A program made the position numbers and the translations under genes. The notes below the pieces were generated by a model. That model was given only the letters and a program-made list of their open reading frames with translations, made no database searches and had not been told where the DNA came from. From positions 41,308-60,569 of the forward strand of contig DLMX01000002.1 of the NCBI GenBank assembly GCA_002479405.1: DNA of 19,262 nt. Reading direction: 5' to 3'. This DNA comes from Methylophilaceae bacterium UBA7525 (GTDB lineage Bacteria > Pseudomonadota > Gammaproteobacteria > Burkholderiales > Methylophilaceae). Numbering within the stretch: position 1 is the first letter of the stretch; each line of letters begins with the position of its first letter. Positions 1-8,081 of this stretch are shown in pieces.

Positions 1-1
1 C

Positions 2-1207
2 ATCGATCTCGACAACTTCAAGATGCTCAACGATACGCACGGCCATGATGTCGGCGACCTCTTGTTGATCGAGGTGGCGCAGCGTATCGTGTCATGCGTG
101 CGCGAGTCGGATACGGTCAGCCGTCTGGGCGGTGACGAGTTCGTCGTCATCATCGAGGCTCTGGACGAAAGCGCCGAGCAGGCGGCGGCGCAGGTGCGCA
201 TCGTCTGCGACAAGATCCTCGAGTCTTTCCGCCAGCCTTTTCTGCTCAAGGGGTATGTTCACCATGCTACGCCCAGTATCGGCATCACCCTGTTCAACGG
301 CGGTATGCAGGTGACGGTCGAGGAACTGCTGCGGCGCGCCGACCTGGCCATGTATCGCGCCAAGGATTCCGGTCGCAACTGTTATCGCTTCTTCGATCAG
401 AAGATGCAGATGCTGGTGAGCGAGCGCGTGCAACTGGAAGAGGATATGCGCGCGGCGATCGTGGCACAGCAGTTCGAGCTCTATTATCAGCCGCAGGTCG
501 ACCGGCAGCGCGGCATCATCGGGGCGGAAGCGCTGTTGCGCTGGCGGCATCCGCGACACGGGCTGGTCTCGCCGGTACAGTTCATCGCGCAGGCCGAGGA
601 ATCCGGGCTGATATTGCCGATCGGCCACTGGGTGATCGAATCGGCTTGCGAGCAACTGGTGCGCTGGGCCGCCGATCCGCTGACCGAGGGGCTGGTGCTT
701 TCCATCAACATCAGTGCGCGTCAGTGTCTGCAGCCGGATTTCGTCGATGAAGTGCTCGGTCTGCTGAGTGCGACCGGTGCCAATTCGCATCGCCTGATGC
801 TGGAACTGACCGAGAGCGTGCTGGTCGACAACGTCGAGGAGATCATCAGGCGCATGAGCGTGCTGAAGGCGCAAGGCGTCGGGTTCGCGCTGGACGATTT
901 CGGCACCGGCTATTCCTCGCTCTCCTATCTCAAACGCATGCCGTTCGATCAGGTCAAGATCGACCGCTCCTTCGTGCGCGATGTGATGCTGGACCTGAAC
1001 GATGCTGGCATCGTCCGCACCATTATCTCTCTCGGTCTGATTCTGGATCTCGAAGTAGTGGCGGAAGGGGTGGAGACCGAGGAGCAACTGGATTTTCTGC
1101 TGACGCAGGAATGCCATCTGTTTCAGGGATATCTGTTCGGCCAGCCGATGGCGCTGGAGGCGTTCGAGGTTGCTTTGCGCGCCGAGAGCTTCCGCGATCT
1201 GCTGTAA
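2..1207 (+). CDS. GGDEF-EAL c-di-GMP synthase/phosphodiesterase, 5'-truncated by the window edge
   Basis: This is the 3' part of a c-di-GMP turnover enzyme; the reading frame is open from base 2, so the start and any sensor domains lie outside. The GGDEF domain begins mid-way with the DLDNFK metal-binding motif, followed by NDTHGHDVGD. The GGDEF signature is at 128-142 and is preceded by an RESD inhibitory (RxxD) site five residues upstream. The EAL domain follows: EALLRW at about 527, ELTESV, DDFGTGYSSL at 893, KIDRSF, and EGVET near the end. All hallmark catalytic motifs of both domains are present, so neither looks degenerate and the protein could make or hydrolyse c-di-GMP. Which activity dominates cannot be read from the sequence. 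The stop is TAA. The next gene starts 243 bases downstream, so they need not be co-transcribed. Confidence 0.95.
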   Translation: MDLDNFKMLNDTHGHDVGDLLLIEVAQRIVSCVRESDTVSRLGGDEFVVIIEALDESAEQAAAQVRIVCDKILESFRQPFLLKGYVHHATPSIGITLFNGGMQVTVEELLRRADLAMYRAKDSGRNCYRFFDQKMQMLVSERVQLEEDMRAAIVAQQFELYYQPQVDRQRGIIGAEALLRWRHPRHGLVSPVQFIAQAEESGLILPIGHWVIESACEQLVRWAADPLTEGLVLSINISARQCLQPDFVDEVLGLLSATGANSHRLMLELTESVLVDNVEEIIRRMSVLKAQGVGFALDDFGTGYSSLSYLKRMPFDQVKIDRSFVRDVMLDLNDAGIVRTIISLGLILDLEVVAEGVETEEQLDFLLTQECHLFQGYLFGQPMALEAFEVALRAESFRDLL

Positions 1208-1349
1208 CGGGCCCGGCAGGGCAAGATTCCGCCGGCAAGTTGTCGCAACCGGCGTTGTCAGAATTTTTTCCGCAGGTTTGGAATGCGCGGTGCCCGGCAT
1301 GGTCCAACAGCGCCGTACAGGGACGCCGGATATTGGATCCTCGAGCAAT

Positions 1350-1391
1350 CGCCCGGATCACTGGGCGGAAACGGAACTGCTGCCAGTTCCG
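1350..1391 (+). promoter_or_regulatory. Tandem hairpins in the leader of the antiporter gene
   Basis: Two hairpins lie side by side 60-100 bases upstream of the antiporter start. The first pairs CGCCC (1350-1354) with GGGCG (1363-1367). The second pairs CGGAACTG (1372-1379) with CAGTTCCG (1384-1391), eight perfect base pairs around a four-base loop. No T-tract follows, so they are not simple intrinsic terminators. They may be a structured 5' leader or the 3' end of the upstream transcript; I recognise no known riboswitch. Confidence 0.3.
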
Positions 1392-1450
1392 GTCGACTGA
1401 ACACGCTACCCGGCAGAGTGGTATCAATTGAGACATGGAATGGAAACAAG

Positions 1451-2419
1451 ATGACCTTACCGATGATAGCGATCATATTCGGCCTGATGTTGCTGGTGTG
1501 GAGCGCGGACCGTTTTGTCGAGGGCGCGGCTTTCACGGCCCGGCACTTCGGCATGCCGTCTCTGCTGATCGGCATGGTGATCGTCGGCTTCGGAACCTCG
1601 GCGCCGGAGATGGCGGTGTCGGCGCTGGCAGCGATGCAGGGCAATCCCGGTATCGCGCTCGGTAATGCCTACGGCTCCAATATTACCAACATTGCGCTGA
1701 TTATTGGCCTGACCGCGCTCATCAGCCCGATTGTCGTACATTCGCAGGTATTGCACAGAGAGCTGCCAATATTGCTTGCCGTTACAGCGCTGGCCGCATG
1801 GCAGTTGTGGGACGGTGCAATCAGCAGGATGGACGTGGTGGTTCTGTTCATCGTGTTCGCCGGCTTGATGACCTGGAGCATCTACGAAGGCTTGCGCAAG
1901 AAAACCGATGCACTGGGCGATGAAATCGAGCAGGAGCTGGTTACACATGCGATGACATTGCGCTGGGCTGTGATCTGGCTGGTGGTGGGTTTGCTGTTGC
2001 TGGTGGTCAGTTCGCGCATGCTGGTCTGGGGTGCGGTCGAGATTGCACAGGCCTTTGGCGTCAGCGACCTGATCATCGGTTTGACCATCGTCGCCGTTGG
2101 CACGTCACTACCGGAATTGGCATCCTCGATAATTGCCGCGCGCAAGGGCGAGCACGACATCGCGCTGGGCAACATTCTCGGTTCCAACCTGTTCAATACG
2201 CTGGCGGTGGTCGGCATTGCCGGCATGATTCACCCGATGGCGGTCGCGCCGGAAGTGCTGAGCCGCGATGTGCTGGTGATGGCCGTGCTCACCGTCTTGC
2301 TGTTCATCTTCGGTTACGGGTTTCGCAGCATGGGTCGCATCAACAGGCTGGAAGCGCTCTTCTTGTTGATGGCATACATCGGCTACACAGGCTATCTGAT
2401 CACGACGACCTTTCTTTGA
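1451..2419 (+). CDS. Calcium/sodium antiporter of the CaCA family (YrbG-like)
   Basis: This is an inner-membrane cation exchanger of about 322 residues, the usual size of bacterial YrbG proteins. The two inverted halves of the CaCA fold each show their alpha-repeat: GTSAPEMAVS with GNAYGSNITN in the N-terminal half, GTSLPELASS with GNILGSNLFN in the C-terminal half. These repeats hold the conserved acidic ion-coordinating residues. Hydrophobic segments fit about ten membrane helices, with a charged loop (KKTDALGDEIEQE) between the halves. I chose the ATG at 1451, giving MTLPMIAIIFG, because it opens directly into the first membrane helix and has a GGAA stretch just upstream. The longer open frame from 1283 adds a non-membrane leader without family support. 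The ion is inferred from family and could be Ca2+, Na+ or K+ coupled. Confidence 0.93.
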   Translation: MTLPMIAIIFGLMLLVWSADRFVEGAAFTARHFGMPSLLIGMVIVGFGTSAPEMAVSALAAMQGNPGIALGNAYGSNITNIALIIGLTALISPIVVHSQVLHRELPILLAVTALAAWQLWDGAISRMDVVVLFIVFAGLMTWSIYEGLRKKTDALGDEIEQELVTHAMTLRWAVIWLVVGLLLLVVSSRMLVWGAVEIAQAFGVSDLIIGLTIVAVGTSLPELASSIIAARKGEHDIALGNILGSNLFNTLAVVGIAGMIHPMAVAPEVLSRDVLVMAVLTVLLFIFGYGFRSMGRINRLEALFLLMAYIGYTGYLITTTFL

Positions 2420-2544
2420 CCCGCCGCTGACATTCCTGCATCTCTGTCCATGCGGTTATCATGGCAGTACACTTTGCGATGATAGTGCTGTTTGCAGAAG
2501 CAGAAGCAGAAGCATCATCTTGATTGGTTGATAAGGAGAACGGC

Positions 2545-2862
2545 ATGCAGGGCTACCAGCTTACATTTTTCACTCAGCAGGATCGTCATCATGGCGGTTT
2601 GCCACTAGGCGAGTGGCTGTTGCAGGAGGCGCGTAGGCTGGGATTGTCCGGCGCCACCCTGATTACTGCAGCACAGGGTTTTGGCCATGATGGCAAGATG
2701 CATTCGGCACGCTTCTTTGAACTTGCTGACCAGCCGGTCATGGTCATGATGGCCCTTAGCACGGCAGATATTGAGCGTTTGTTCCAGCGTTTGCGTGATG
2801 AGGAGGTGGACGTGTTCTATGTCAGGACGCCTGTAGAATTCGGCATGACCGGGGAATCATGA
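2545..2862 (+). CDS. DUF190 family PII-like protein, first gene of the Mrp operon
   Basis: A small soluble protein of 105 residues, with the DUF190 pattern MQGYQLTFF near the start, GATLITAAQGFGHDGKMHS in the middle and FYVRTPVEFG at the C-terminus. Members of the family have a PII-like ferredoxin fold and often sit beside ion transporters such as Mrp or CrcB; their ligand is mostly unknown. A strong AAGGAG at 2533-2538, six bases ahead, supports the ATG at 2545 over an in-frame TTG at 2524. Its stop overlaps the mrpE start (ATGA at 2859-2862), so it belongs to the antiporter operon. A regulatory role towards the antiporter is an inference. A remnant resembling its C-terminus lies after the operon at about 8100. 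Confidence 0.88.
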   Translation: MQGYQLTFFTQQDRHHGGLPLGEWLLQEARRLGLSGATLITAAQGFGHDGKMHSARFFELADQPVMVMMALSTADIERLFQRLRDEEVDVFYVRTPVEFGMTGES

Positions 2863-3329
2863 TCCCCGGTCTGATCTTGCGTTGCCTCCTGTTTGCCGTG
2901 CTTTGGTGGGTGCTTGCGGAGGGCCATATCGACGACTTGTGGTTGGGTGTGGTTGCGGTAATGACTGCTACCTGGGCAAGCGCTGTGTTGATGCCGCCTG
3001 TAGCGCATCGGCTGCGGCTGATCAAGATGCCGGGGTTTGTCTTGTTCTTTCTCAGGAACTCAATACGCGGCGGATTTCAGGTCGCTATGATGGCGCTACG
3101 TGGCCGGGCGGCGCTACAACCGGGCGTGCTGGAGTTGCAATTAAACCTGCCGGAGGGCGGTCCGCGCGTTCTTATGACCAGCGTGATCGGATTGATGCCA
3201 GGCACGCTCAGTGTCGAACTGGCAGAGGATCGGTTACGTGTTCATGTGCTGGATGAGCGTCTGTCTCTCGCGGCCGAGGTCGGTGAACTGGAGGCGCGCA
3301 TCAGCGCACTCTTTGGAGTCGGTCTATGA
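2859..3329 (+). CDS. mrpE: Mrp-type cation/proton antiporter subunit E
   Basis: A 156-residue membrane protein of the MnhE/MrpE family (MbhA in the archaeal hydrogenase). Hydrophobic helices fill the first 60 residues (MIPGLILRCLLFAVLWWVLAEG and the following stretch). The soluble C-terminal half carries the family pattern MTSVIGLMPGTLSVEL, then a short carboxy-terminal fold. MrpE is a small accessory subunit needed for assembly of the complex. It overlaps the DUF190 gene by four bases upstream and mrpF by four bases downstream, which suggests translational coupling. Confidence 0.92.
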   Translation: MIPGLILRCLLFAVLWWVLAEGHIDDLWLGVVAVMTATWASAVLMPPVAHRLRLIKMPGFVLFFLRNSIRGGFQVAMMALRGRAALQPGVLELQLNLPEGGPRVLMTSVIGLMPGTLSVELAEDRLRVHVLDERLSLAAEVGELEARISALFGVGL

Positions 3330-3592
3330 CCGGGTTCGAACTTCCGATAGCGCTTTTCCTGCTCTGCAATCTCATAGTCGCTCTGTTAGCGGCTGCACGC
3401 GGGCCGACTGCCGCCGATCGCATGCTGATGGCGCTCTTGTTCGGCAGCACCGGCACAGGGGTGCTGGTGCTATTGGCATATAGCGGTGTTGGCCGGATGC
3501 TAGTCGATGTTGCATTGTTGCTGGCTCTGCTGGCAGCGATTGGCGGCATCGCTTTTGCCAGGCGGGCATGGCAAAGAGGCCATGATGATTGA
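3326..3592 (+). CDS. mrpF: Mrp-type cation/proton antiporter subunit F
   Basis: A small 88-residue protein with three predicted membrane helices, typical of MrpF/MnhF/MbhB. The hallmark RGPTAADRMLMALLFGS follows the first helix, and LVDVALLLALLAAIGGIAFAR forms the last. In solved Mrp and Mbh complexes F lies between E and G in the membrane arm. The gene starts inside the mrpE stop (ATGA) and ends inside the start of mrpG. Length and motif order match the family, so I am confident. Confidence 0.92.
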   Translation: MTGFELPIALFLLCNLIVALLAAARGPTAADRMLMALLFGSTGTGVLVLLAYSGVGRMLVDVALLLALLAAIGGIAFARRAWQRGHDD

Positions 3593-3887
3593 AATCCTCA
3601 GTGTTGTGCTACAGATCGCCGGTGCTTTCTTCTATTTTGCCGGTACGCTGGGACTGTTGCGCTTTCCCGATGTCTATAGCCGCCTGCATGCTCTGGCCAA
3701 GGCCGATAACCTTGGTCTCGGCTGTGTTCTAATCGGACTCGCCCTGCAGGCCGAGAGTGTTGCCGTTGCTCTGAAACTTTTGCTGATCTGGCCATTGGCA
3801 CTGGCGGCGAGCGCAGGGGTGAGCTACGCTATCGCGCGCCGCGCCGACAGTCTTGGTGTTGTACCCTGGTGCAAGGAAAAACATTGA
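3585..3887 (+). CDS. mrpG: Mrp-type cation/proton antiporter subunit G
   Basis: About 101 residues with three hydrophobic helices. It carries the MrpG/MnhG signature GLLRFPDVYSRLHALAKADNLG after the first helix. There are two adjacent ATG codons at 3582 and 3585; AAAGAGG at 3573-3579 lies five bases before the second, which I prefer, but either is possible. The start overlaps the end of mrpF and the TGA stop is shared with the TTG start of the next gene. The short C-terminal tail (WCKEKH) is hydrophilic. Confidence 0.9.
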   Translation: MIEILSVVLQIAGAFFYFAGTLGLLRFPDVYSRLHALAKADNLGLGCVLIGLALQAESVAVALKLLLIWPLALAASAGVSYAIARRADSLGVVPWCKEKH

Positions 3888-4132
3888 GTCTCGAGTTCAT
3901 ATTCGACCTGCTGCTTGCCTTGGCGATGGTCTGGAGCGCATGGCGGAGCTTGTCTGCATCGCGGCTGGATCGGGCCATCGTCATGTTCATCGTTTTCGGT
4001 TTGCTGATGGCGCTGGCCTGGGCGCGTCTGTCGGCTCCCGACATCGGGCTGGCTGAAGCGGCCATCGGCGCCGGGTTGACCGGCGCACTGCTGCTCGATG
4101 CTTATGGTGCACTGAAACGGAGGGAGGCATGA
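3884..4132 (+). CDS. MbhD-like subunit (DUF4040), equivalent to part of the MrpA C-terminal region
   Basis: An 82-residue three-helix membrane protein of the MbhD/DUF4040 type, with the conserved stretch SAPDIGLAEAAIGAGLTGAL in its second half. In canonical Mrp this segment is fused to the C-terminal end of the large MrpA subunit; in archaeal Mbh it is a separate gene, as here. I chose the TTG at 3884 because AAGGA (3873-3877) lies six bases upstream and the codon overlaps the mrpG stop as TTGA, matching the other junctions. An in-frame GTG at 3869 would add five residues but would put this ribosome-binding site inside the gene. Confidence 0.85.
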   Translation: MSLEFIFDLLLALAMVWSAWRSLSASRLDRAIVMFIVFGLLMALAWARLSAPDIGLAEAAIGAGLTGALLLDAYGALKRREA

Positions 4133-4785
4133 AGCGGCTGCTCGTCGTTCTCGGCGCTGTCTGTTTTGTTGTGCTTCTGCTCGGCGCAATGTTCGATCTG
4201 GCGCCAGCAAGCGTACAGTTACATGCGGCGGTCGCCGCAAATCTGCCAGCCAGTGGTGTTGAGCACCCGGTCACCGCCGTTCTGTTGAACTTTCGCGGCT
4301 ACGATACCTTGTTGGAGATTGCTGTATTGTTGCTTGCCATGATCGTTATCCTCGCTACTGGTATCGACACAGCCGCCGATGTGCGACCTTCGGTGAATCC
4401 GGTGCTACAGGCGCTGGCAAAACTGGCTGCTCCCCTGATGATCATGGTTGCCGTCTATTTGCTGTGGGCCGGAGCCTTCCGCCCAGGCGGGGCTTTCCAG
4501 GCAGGTGCTGTACTGGCCGCAGCCGCCGTGCTGCTGCATCTGGTTGAACTATTGCCAGGTTGGCAATCGCCAAGCACGAGATTGCGCCTGGGGCTGGCCG
4601 GCGGTTTTCTGGTCTTTCTTGCTGTTGGTGCCGGATCTCTGATGCGGGGGGCATTACTCGAATATCCGCCTGAACACGCAGGTCGGCTGATTCTACTGGT
4701 CGAGTCCGGCTTGACGGTCTCGCTGGGATTGATCCTTGCCGGTCTCTTTCTGCTCCTCTCGCGTGATGACGGAGACGGGCCGTGA
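4129..4785 (+). CDS. mrpB: Fused MbhE-like/MrpB subunit of the Mrp antiporter
   Basis: A 218-residue membrane protein with two recognisable parts. Residues 1 to about 85 resemble the last segment of MrpA (MbhE), with VTAVLLNFRGYDTLLEIAVL. Residues from about 90 to 215 form the MnhB/MrpB domain, with FRPGGAFQAGAVLAAAAVLL corresponding to the PGGGF motif of the family. The fusion joins pieces that are mrpA plus mrpB in most bacteria and MbhE plus MbhF in archaea. MrpB belongs to the membrane part that, in current models, handles sodium. The gene overlaps its neighbours by ATGA upstream and GTGA downstream. Confidence 0.87.
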   Translation: MKRLLVVLGAVCFVVLLLGAMFDLAPASVQLHAAVAANLPASGVEHPVTAVLLNFRGYDTLLEIAVLLLAMIVILATGIDTAADVRPSVNPVLQALAKLAAPLMIMVAVYLLWAGAFRPGGAFQAGAVLAAAAVLLHLVELLPGWQSPSTRLRLGLAGGFLVFLAVGAGSLMRGALLEYPPEHAGRLILLVESGLTVSLGLILAGLFLLLSRDDGDGP

Positions 4786-5084
4786 CCGGGGAGCTGCTTT
4801 TCGCCAGTGTCGGCGTGATTTTGTTCGCACTGGGTGTGGCCGGTGTGCTGCTGATAGGACATCTTCTGCGTCGCGTACTCGCCTTCAATGTCATGGGTAG
4901 CGGAGCGTTTCTTGTGCTGGTCGGACTCGCGCAGCGTAATGGTATTGCTGACCCGGTACCGCAGGCTATGGTGTTGACCGGCATCGTCGTTGCCGTTGCC
5001 GCAACGGCATTGGCACTGGCCTTGGTGCGGCGATTGTATGTGTTGACCGGCAAACTTGAACTGTCGCAGGATGATGACGAATGA
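4782..5084 (+). CDS. mrpC: Mrp-type antiporter subunit C (NuoK-like)
   Basis: A 100-residue homologue of NuoK of complex I, known as MrpC, MnhC or MbhG. It has three membrane helices, the NVMGSGAFLVLVGL segment in the second and the family pattern DPVPQAMVLTGIVV leading into the third. It starts with GTG overlapping the stop of the preceding gene and ends with an acidic tail (SQDDDE) overlapping the next start. MrpC bridges the two large antiporter-like subunits in the complex. Confidence 0.92.
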   Translation: MTGELLFASVGVILFALGVAGVLLIGHLLRRVLAFNVMGSGAFLVLVGLAQRNGIADPVPQAMVLTGIVVAVAATALALALVRRLYVLTGKLELSQDDDE

Positions 5085-6502
5085 TGGTCTGGCTGATTCT
5101 GCTGCCGCTGCTATGGGCCAGCTTCGCCTTTCTGCTGGGGCCTGGCCGCGGCGTCTGGCTTGCCATGGCCGGATTGCTTGCGCAACTTTGGCTCGCTTAC
5201 GCGCTTGCCGAGGAAATCGTCGCCAGCGGTGTAGCAGAGCATGCGGTCGGTGGCTGGGGTGCACCGCTCGGTATCGACCTTGTAGCCGATGGGCTGTCAG
5301 CAGCCATGCTGCTGCTGACTCAGTGCGTTGCACTGCCACTGGCAGTTTATGCCTCCGCCTATTTCAAGCGTGATGATCCGGCCGCGACTTATTTCTGGCC
5401 GCTTGTCGGATTTCTACTGGCAGGGCTTAATGCACTGTTTCTCTCGGCCGATCTATTCAACTCTTACGTCACACTCGAACTGCTTGGCCTGGCAGCAGTA
5501 GGTCTGGTTGCGGCTGGCGGTGGCGCGCAACAGATTGCGTCAGCACTGCGCTATCTGTTTGCCACGCTGGTCGGCTCTGGGGCCTATCTGCTCGGCGTCG
5601 CACTGATTTACGGCACTTACGGAACGGTCTCCACCGTTACCCTCACTCCGCTTATCGGCGCCGGGGCGCCTGATTTGGTATGGATTGCGGGAGGTTTGAT
5701 GGTGGTCGGTCTGATGCTCAAGACGGCATTGTTTCCTTTTCATTTCTGGTTGCCTCCGGCGCATGGCGGCGCACCCGCCCCGGTGTCGGCACTGTTGTCT
5801 GCCGTTGTGGTGAAAGCCTCGTTCTATCTGATTCTGAGGCTATGGATCGGGCCATTCTCGTCCTTGACCGTTGCGGCGAATCTTGTTGTCTGGTTGCCGG
5901 CATTGCTTGGTATGCTGGCCGTCTTCTGGGGTTCTTATCAGGCCATACGTGCCGAGCGCCTGAAGATGTTGGTTGCTTATTCGACCGTGGCGCAACTGGG
6001 CTATCTATTTTTGATCTTCCCGCTGCTGGTCAGTGCTGGAGCGTTGCAGGCCGTTATCATGCAGGTATTCGCGCATGGTCTTGCCAAGGCCGCCATGTTT
6101 GCGGCAGCGGGAACGTTGATCAAGGCAACCGGACAGGATACGGTGGCGGGTTTGGCCGGGGTTGCCGAGCGTTTGCCTGTCACACTCTTTGCTTTCGGGC
6201 TGGCGGGTGTGACCTTGATGGGTCTGCCGCCTTCATCGGGTTTTCTAGCCAAATGGCAATTGATTGAACTGGCGCTGTCACAGCAGTACTGGGTTATCGC
6301 ATTTGTGGTTCTGGTGGGTGGCTTGCTGGCGGCAGTCTATGTTTTCCGTGTATTGCGCCAGGCATTTCTGCTGGCACCTGCTGGTAGCGTAGTGATGCCA
6401 GTGCCGCGTACGCTGGAATGGACGGCTTTCGTCCTCGCTGCCGCCAGCGTTCTGCTGGGCTTGCGTGGTGTTGAGTTGATGCAGTTGGTGGGCATTACAT
6501 GA
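5081..6502 (+). CDS. mrpD: Mrp-type antiporter subunit D (NuoL/M/N-like proton channel)
   Basis: A 473-residue polytopic protein of the proton-translocating NuoL/M/N family. The residues of the proton path are in place: Glu133 in the TLELLG segment, Lys214 in LMLKTALFPF, His221 and His228 in the broken helix, and Lys245 in VVVKASFYL. The segment MGLPPSSGFLAKW near residue 385 is typical of MrpD/NuoN. It corresponds to MbhH of the archaeal complex. Two ATG codons lie in tandem at 5081 and 5084; the first overlaps the mrpC stop. The stop in turn overlaps the start of the next gene. Confidence 0.92.
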   Translation: MMVWLILLPLLWASFAFLLGPGRGVWLAMAGLLAQLWLAYALAEEIVASGVAEHAVGGWGAPLGIDLVADGLSAAMLLLTQCVALPLAVYASAYFKRDDPAATYFWPLVGFLLAGLNALFLSADLFNSYVTLELLGLAAVGLVAAGGGAQQIASALRYLFATLVGSGAYLLGVALIYGTYGTVSTVTLTPLIGAGAPDLVWIAGGLMVVGLMLKTALFPFHFWLPPAHGGAPAPVSALLSAVVVKASFYLILRLWIGPFSSLTVAANLVVWLPALLGMLAVFWGSYQAIRAERLKMLVAYSTVAQLGYLFLIFPLLVSAGALQAVIMQVFAHGLAKAAMFAAAGTLIKATGQDTVAGLAGVAERLPVTLFAFGLAGVTLMGLPPSSGFLAKWQLIELALSQQYWVIAFVVLVGGLLAAVYVFRVLRQAFLLAPAGSVVMPVPRTLEWTAFVLAAASVLLGLRGVELMQLVGIT

Positions 6503-8022
6503 ATTTCAACGAACTCTTGCCATTGGCTGTTTTGGCATCCTCACTATTACCGGGGCTACTTATCTTTACGTTGCCGGAGTCATGGGTTGGGTTGCGCACG
6601 GCGCTTAATCTGTTCGGTGCGCTGATCAAACTGGCTCTTGTTCTGCTGCTGATTCTGGGGGTGCAGGCGGGGGAGAGTTATGGCGTGCATTTTGCCGTGC
6701 TGCCCGGTCTCGATCTTGCCTTCAAGGCCGATGCGCTTGGTCTGCTGTTCATCACGTTATCGGCCGTGCTCTGGCTGTTCACCACACTGTATGCGATCGG
6801 CTACCTTGAAGGCGCGCCGCGCCGCAGTCGTTTTTTCGGGTTTTTCAGCCTGTGCGTCACGGCCACGATGGGCATCGCCATGGCTGCCAATCTTTTTACC
6901 TTTTTTGTTTTTTACGAACTGTTGACGCTTGCCACCTTTCCGCTGGTCGTTCATCGCGGCACGGAAGCATCCATGCGCGGTGGCACTACCTATCTGGTAT
7001 ATACGCTGATTGGTGGTGCTGTACTGCTGACCGGTATCATATGGCTGCATCATCTGCTCGGACATACCGATTTTGCCCACGCCGGTATCGCGGTGGCATT
7101 AGGGTCAGCGTATGACGGTCAGTTGCAGATCATCTTCCTGCTGCTGCTGATCGGGCTTGGTGTCAAGGCAGCCATCGTGCCGCTTCACGGTTGGCTGCCA
7201 CAGGCGATGGTGGCGCCGGCTCCGGTCTCGGCATTGCTGCATGCGGTTGCCGTGGTCAAGGCCGGTGCCTTCGGCATCGTGCGTATCGTTTATGAGGTGT
7301 ATGGTATCGAATTCGCACAGGCGCTTGGACTGCTGCTGCCGCTGGCAATCTTCGCTGCGGTGACTATTGTATGGGGCAGCTTTCGTGCGCTGTTTCAGGA
7401 TGACCTGAAAAAACGGCTGGCTTTCTCGACAGTGAGCCAGGTTTCCTACATCGTGCTGGGTGTCGCCTTGTTTGGCCCCATCGGCACTATCGGTGGGTTG
7501 GTGCATCTGGTGCATCAGGGCATCATGAAGATCACGCTGTTTTTTTGCGCCGGCAACTATGCTGAAACCCTCGGCATCCACAAAGTGAGTGAAATGAACG
7601 GTGTCGGCCGGCGTATGCCGTTGACGAGCATCGCCTTTACGATTGGCGCGTTGGGGATGATGGGTGCGCCGCTGACGGCGGGAGCCGTCAGCAAGGCATG
7701 GCTGATCGATGGCGCATCGGCTGCCGGCATGGATTGGGCTATATGGGTGCTGTGGACTTCCAGTCTGCTGAATGCCGCCTATTTTCTGCCTATTCTTTGG
7801 CGTACCTGGTTCAAGTCTGTTCCAAAGGCTTGGCCAGGGGAGCATGTCGCAGCGCGTGGTTGGCGTGAAACCGCGTGGCTGCTGCTGTTGCCTCCAATGA
7901 TGACTGCAGCGATGACACTTTTAGCCGGCATGTACTCCAGTAATCAGATGAGCCCCCTCTCGTGGGCCAAATTGATTGCCGAGCGTGAATACCTTCACGA
8001 GATGATAATCAGGGCGCCATAG
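6499..8022 (+). CDS. Second NuoL/M-like antiporter subunit (stand-alone MrpA N-terminal module or MrpD paralogue)
   Basis: A 507-residue polytopic protein related to NuoM/NuoL. Key residues visible are Glu140 (FYELLTLATFP), Lys223 (GVKAAIVPLHGWLP), His230, His248 and Lys254 (HAVAVVKAGAFG), then DDLKKRLAFSTVSQ and HQGIMKITLFF. It lacks the MbhD and MbhE segments found at the C-terminus of canonical MrpA, which here are encoded upstream. It probably supplies the second proton or cation channel of the complex. Whether it descends from MrpA or from a duplicated MrpD needs a tree. It is the last gene of the overlapping series. Confidence 0.88.
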   Translation: MNFNELLPLAVLASSLLPGLLIFTLPESWVGLRTALNLFGALIKLALVLLLILGVQAGESYGVHFAVLPGLDLAFKADALGLLFITLSAVLWLFTTLYAIGYLEGAPRRSRFFGFFSLCVTATMGIAMAANLFTFFVFYELLTLATFPLVVHRGTEASMRGGTTYLVYTLIGGAVLLTGIIWLHHLLGHTDFAHAGIAVALGSAYDGQLQIIFLLLLIGLGVKAAIVPLHGWLPQAMVAPAPVSALLHAVAVVKAGAFGIVRIVYEVYGIEFAQALGLLLPLAIFAAVTIVWGSFRALFQDDLKKRLAFSTVSQVSYIVLGVALFGPIGTIGGLVHLVHQGIMKITLFFCAGNYAETLGIHKVSEMNGVGRRMPLTSIAFTIGALGMMGAPLTAGAVSKAWLIDGASAAGMDWAIWVLWTSSLLNAAYFLPILWRTWFKSVPKAWPGEHVAARGWRETAWLLLLPPMMTAAMTLLAGMYSSNQMSPLSWAKLIAEREYLHEMIIRAP

Positions 8023-8081
8023 TTAGGGCCGTCTTTTGTTTCAGCAGACTGGCTATAGCAGATGGGCGATGCGGATGTAAG

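Noticed and set aside
1231..1269. Possible terminator after the GGDEF-EAL gene (GCCGG...CCGGC with a later T-run)
   Set aside because: The stem has a four-base bulge and the T-run begins about ten bases after it, so it does not meet the usual form.
92..1348. A 418-residue antisense frame opposite the GGDEF-EAL gene
   Set aside because: The forward strand encodes intact catalytic motifs; the antisense product is rich in His, Gln and Arg and shows no family pattern.
2448..2464. CCATG...CATGG dyad between the antiporter and the Mrp operon
   Set aside because: A five-base stem without a T-tract or any link to a promoter-like sequence; too weak to call a terminator or operator.
2494..2511. Three copies of GCAGAA upstream of the DUF190 gene
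   Set aside because: A short hexamer repeat ahead of the start; it may vary in copy number but three copies are within chance, and it is outside the coding sequence.
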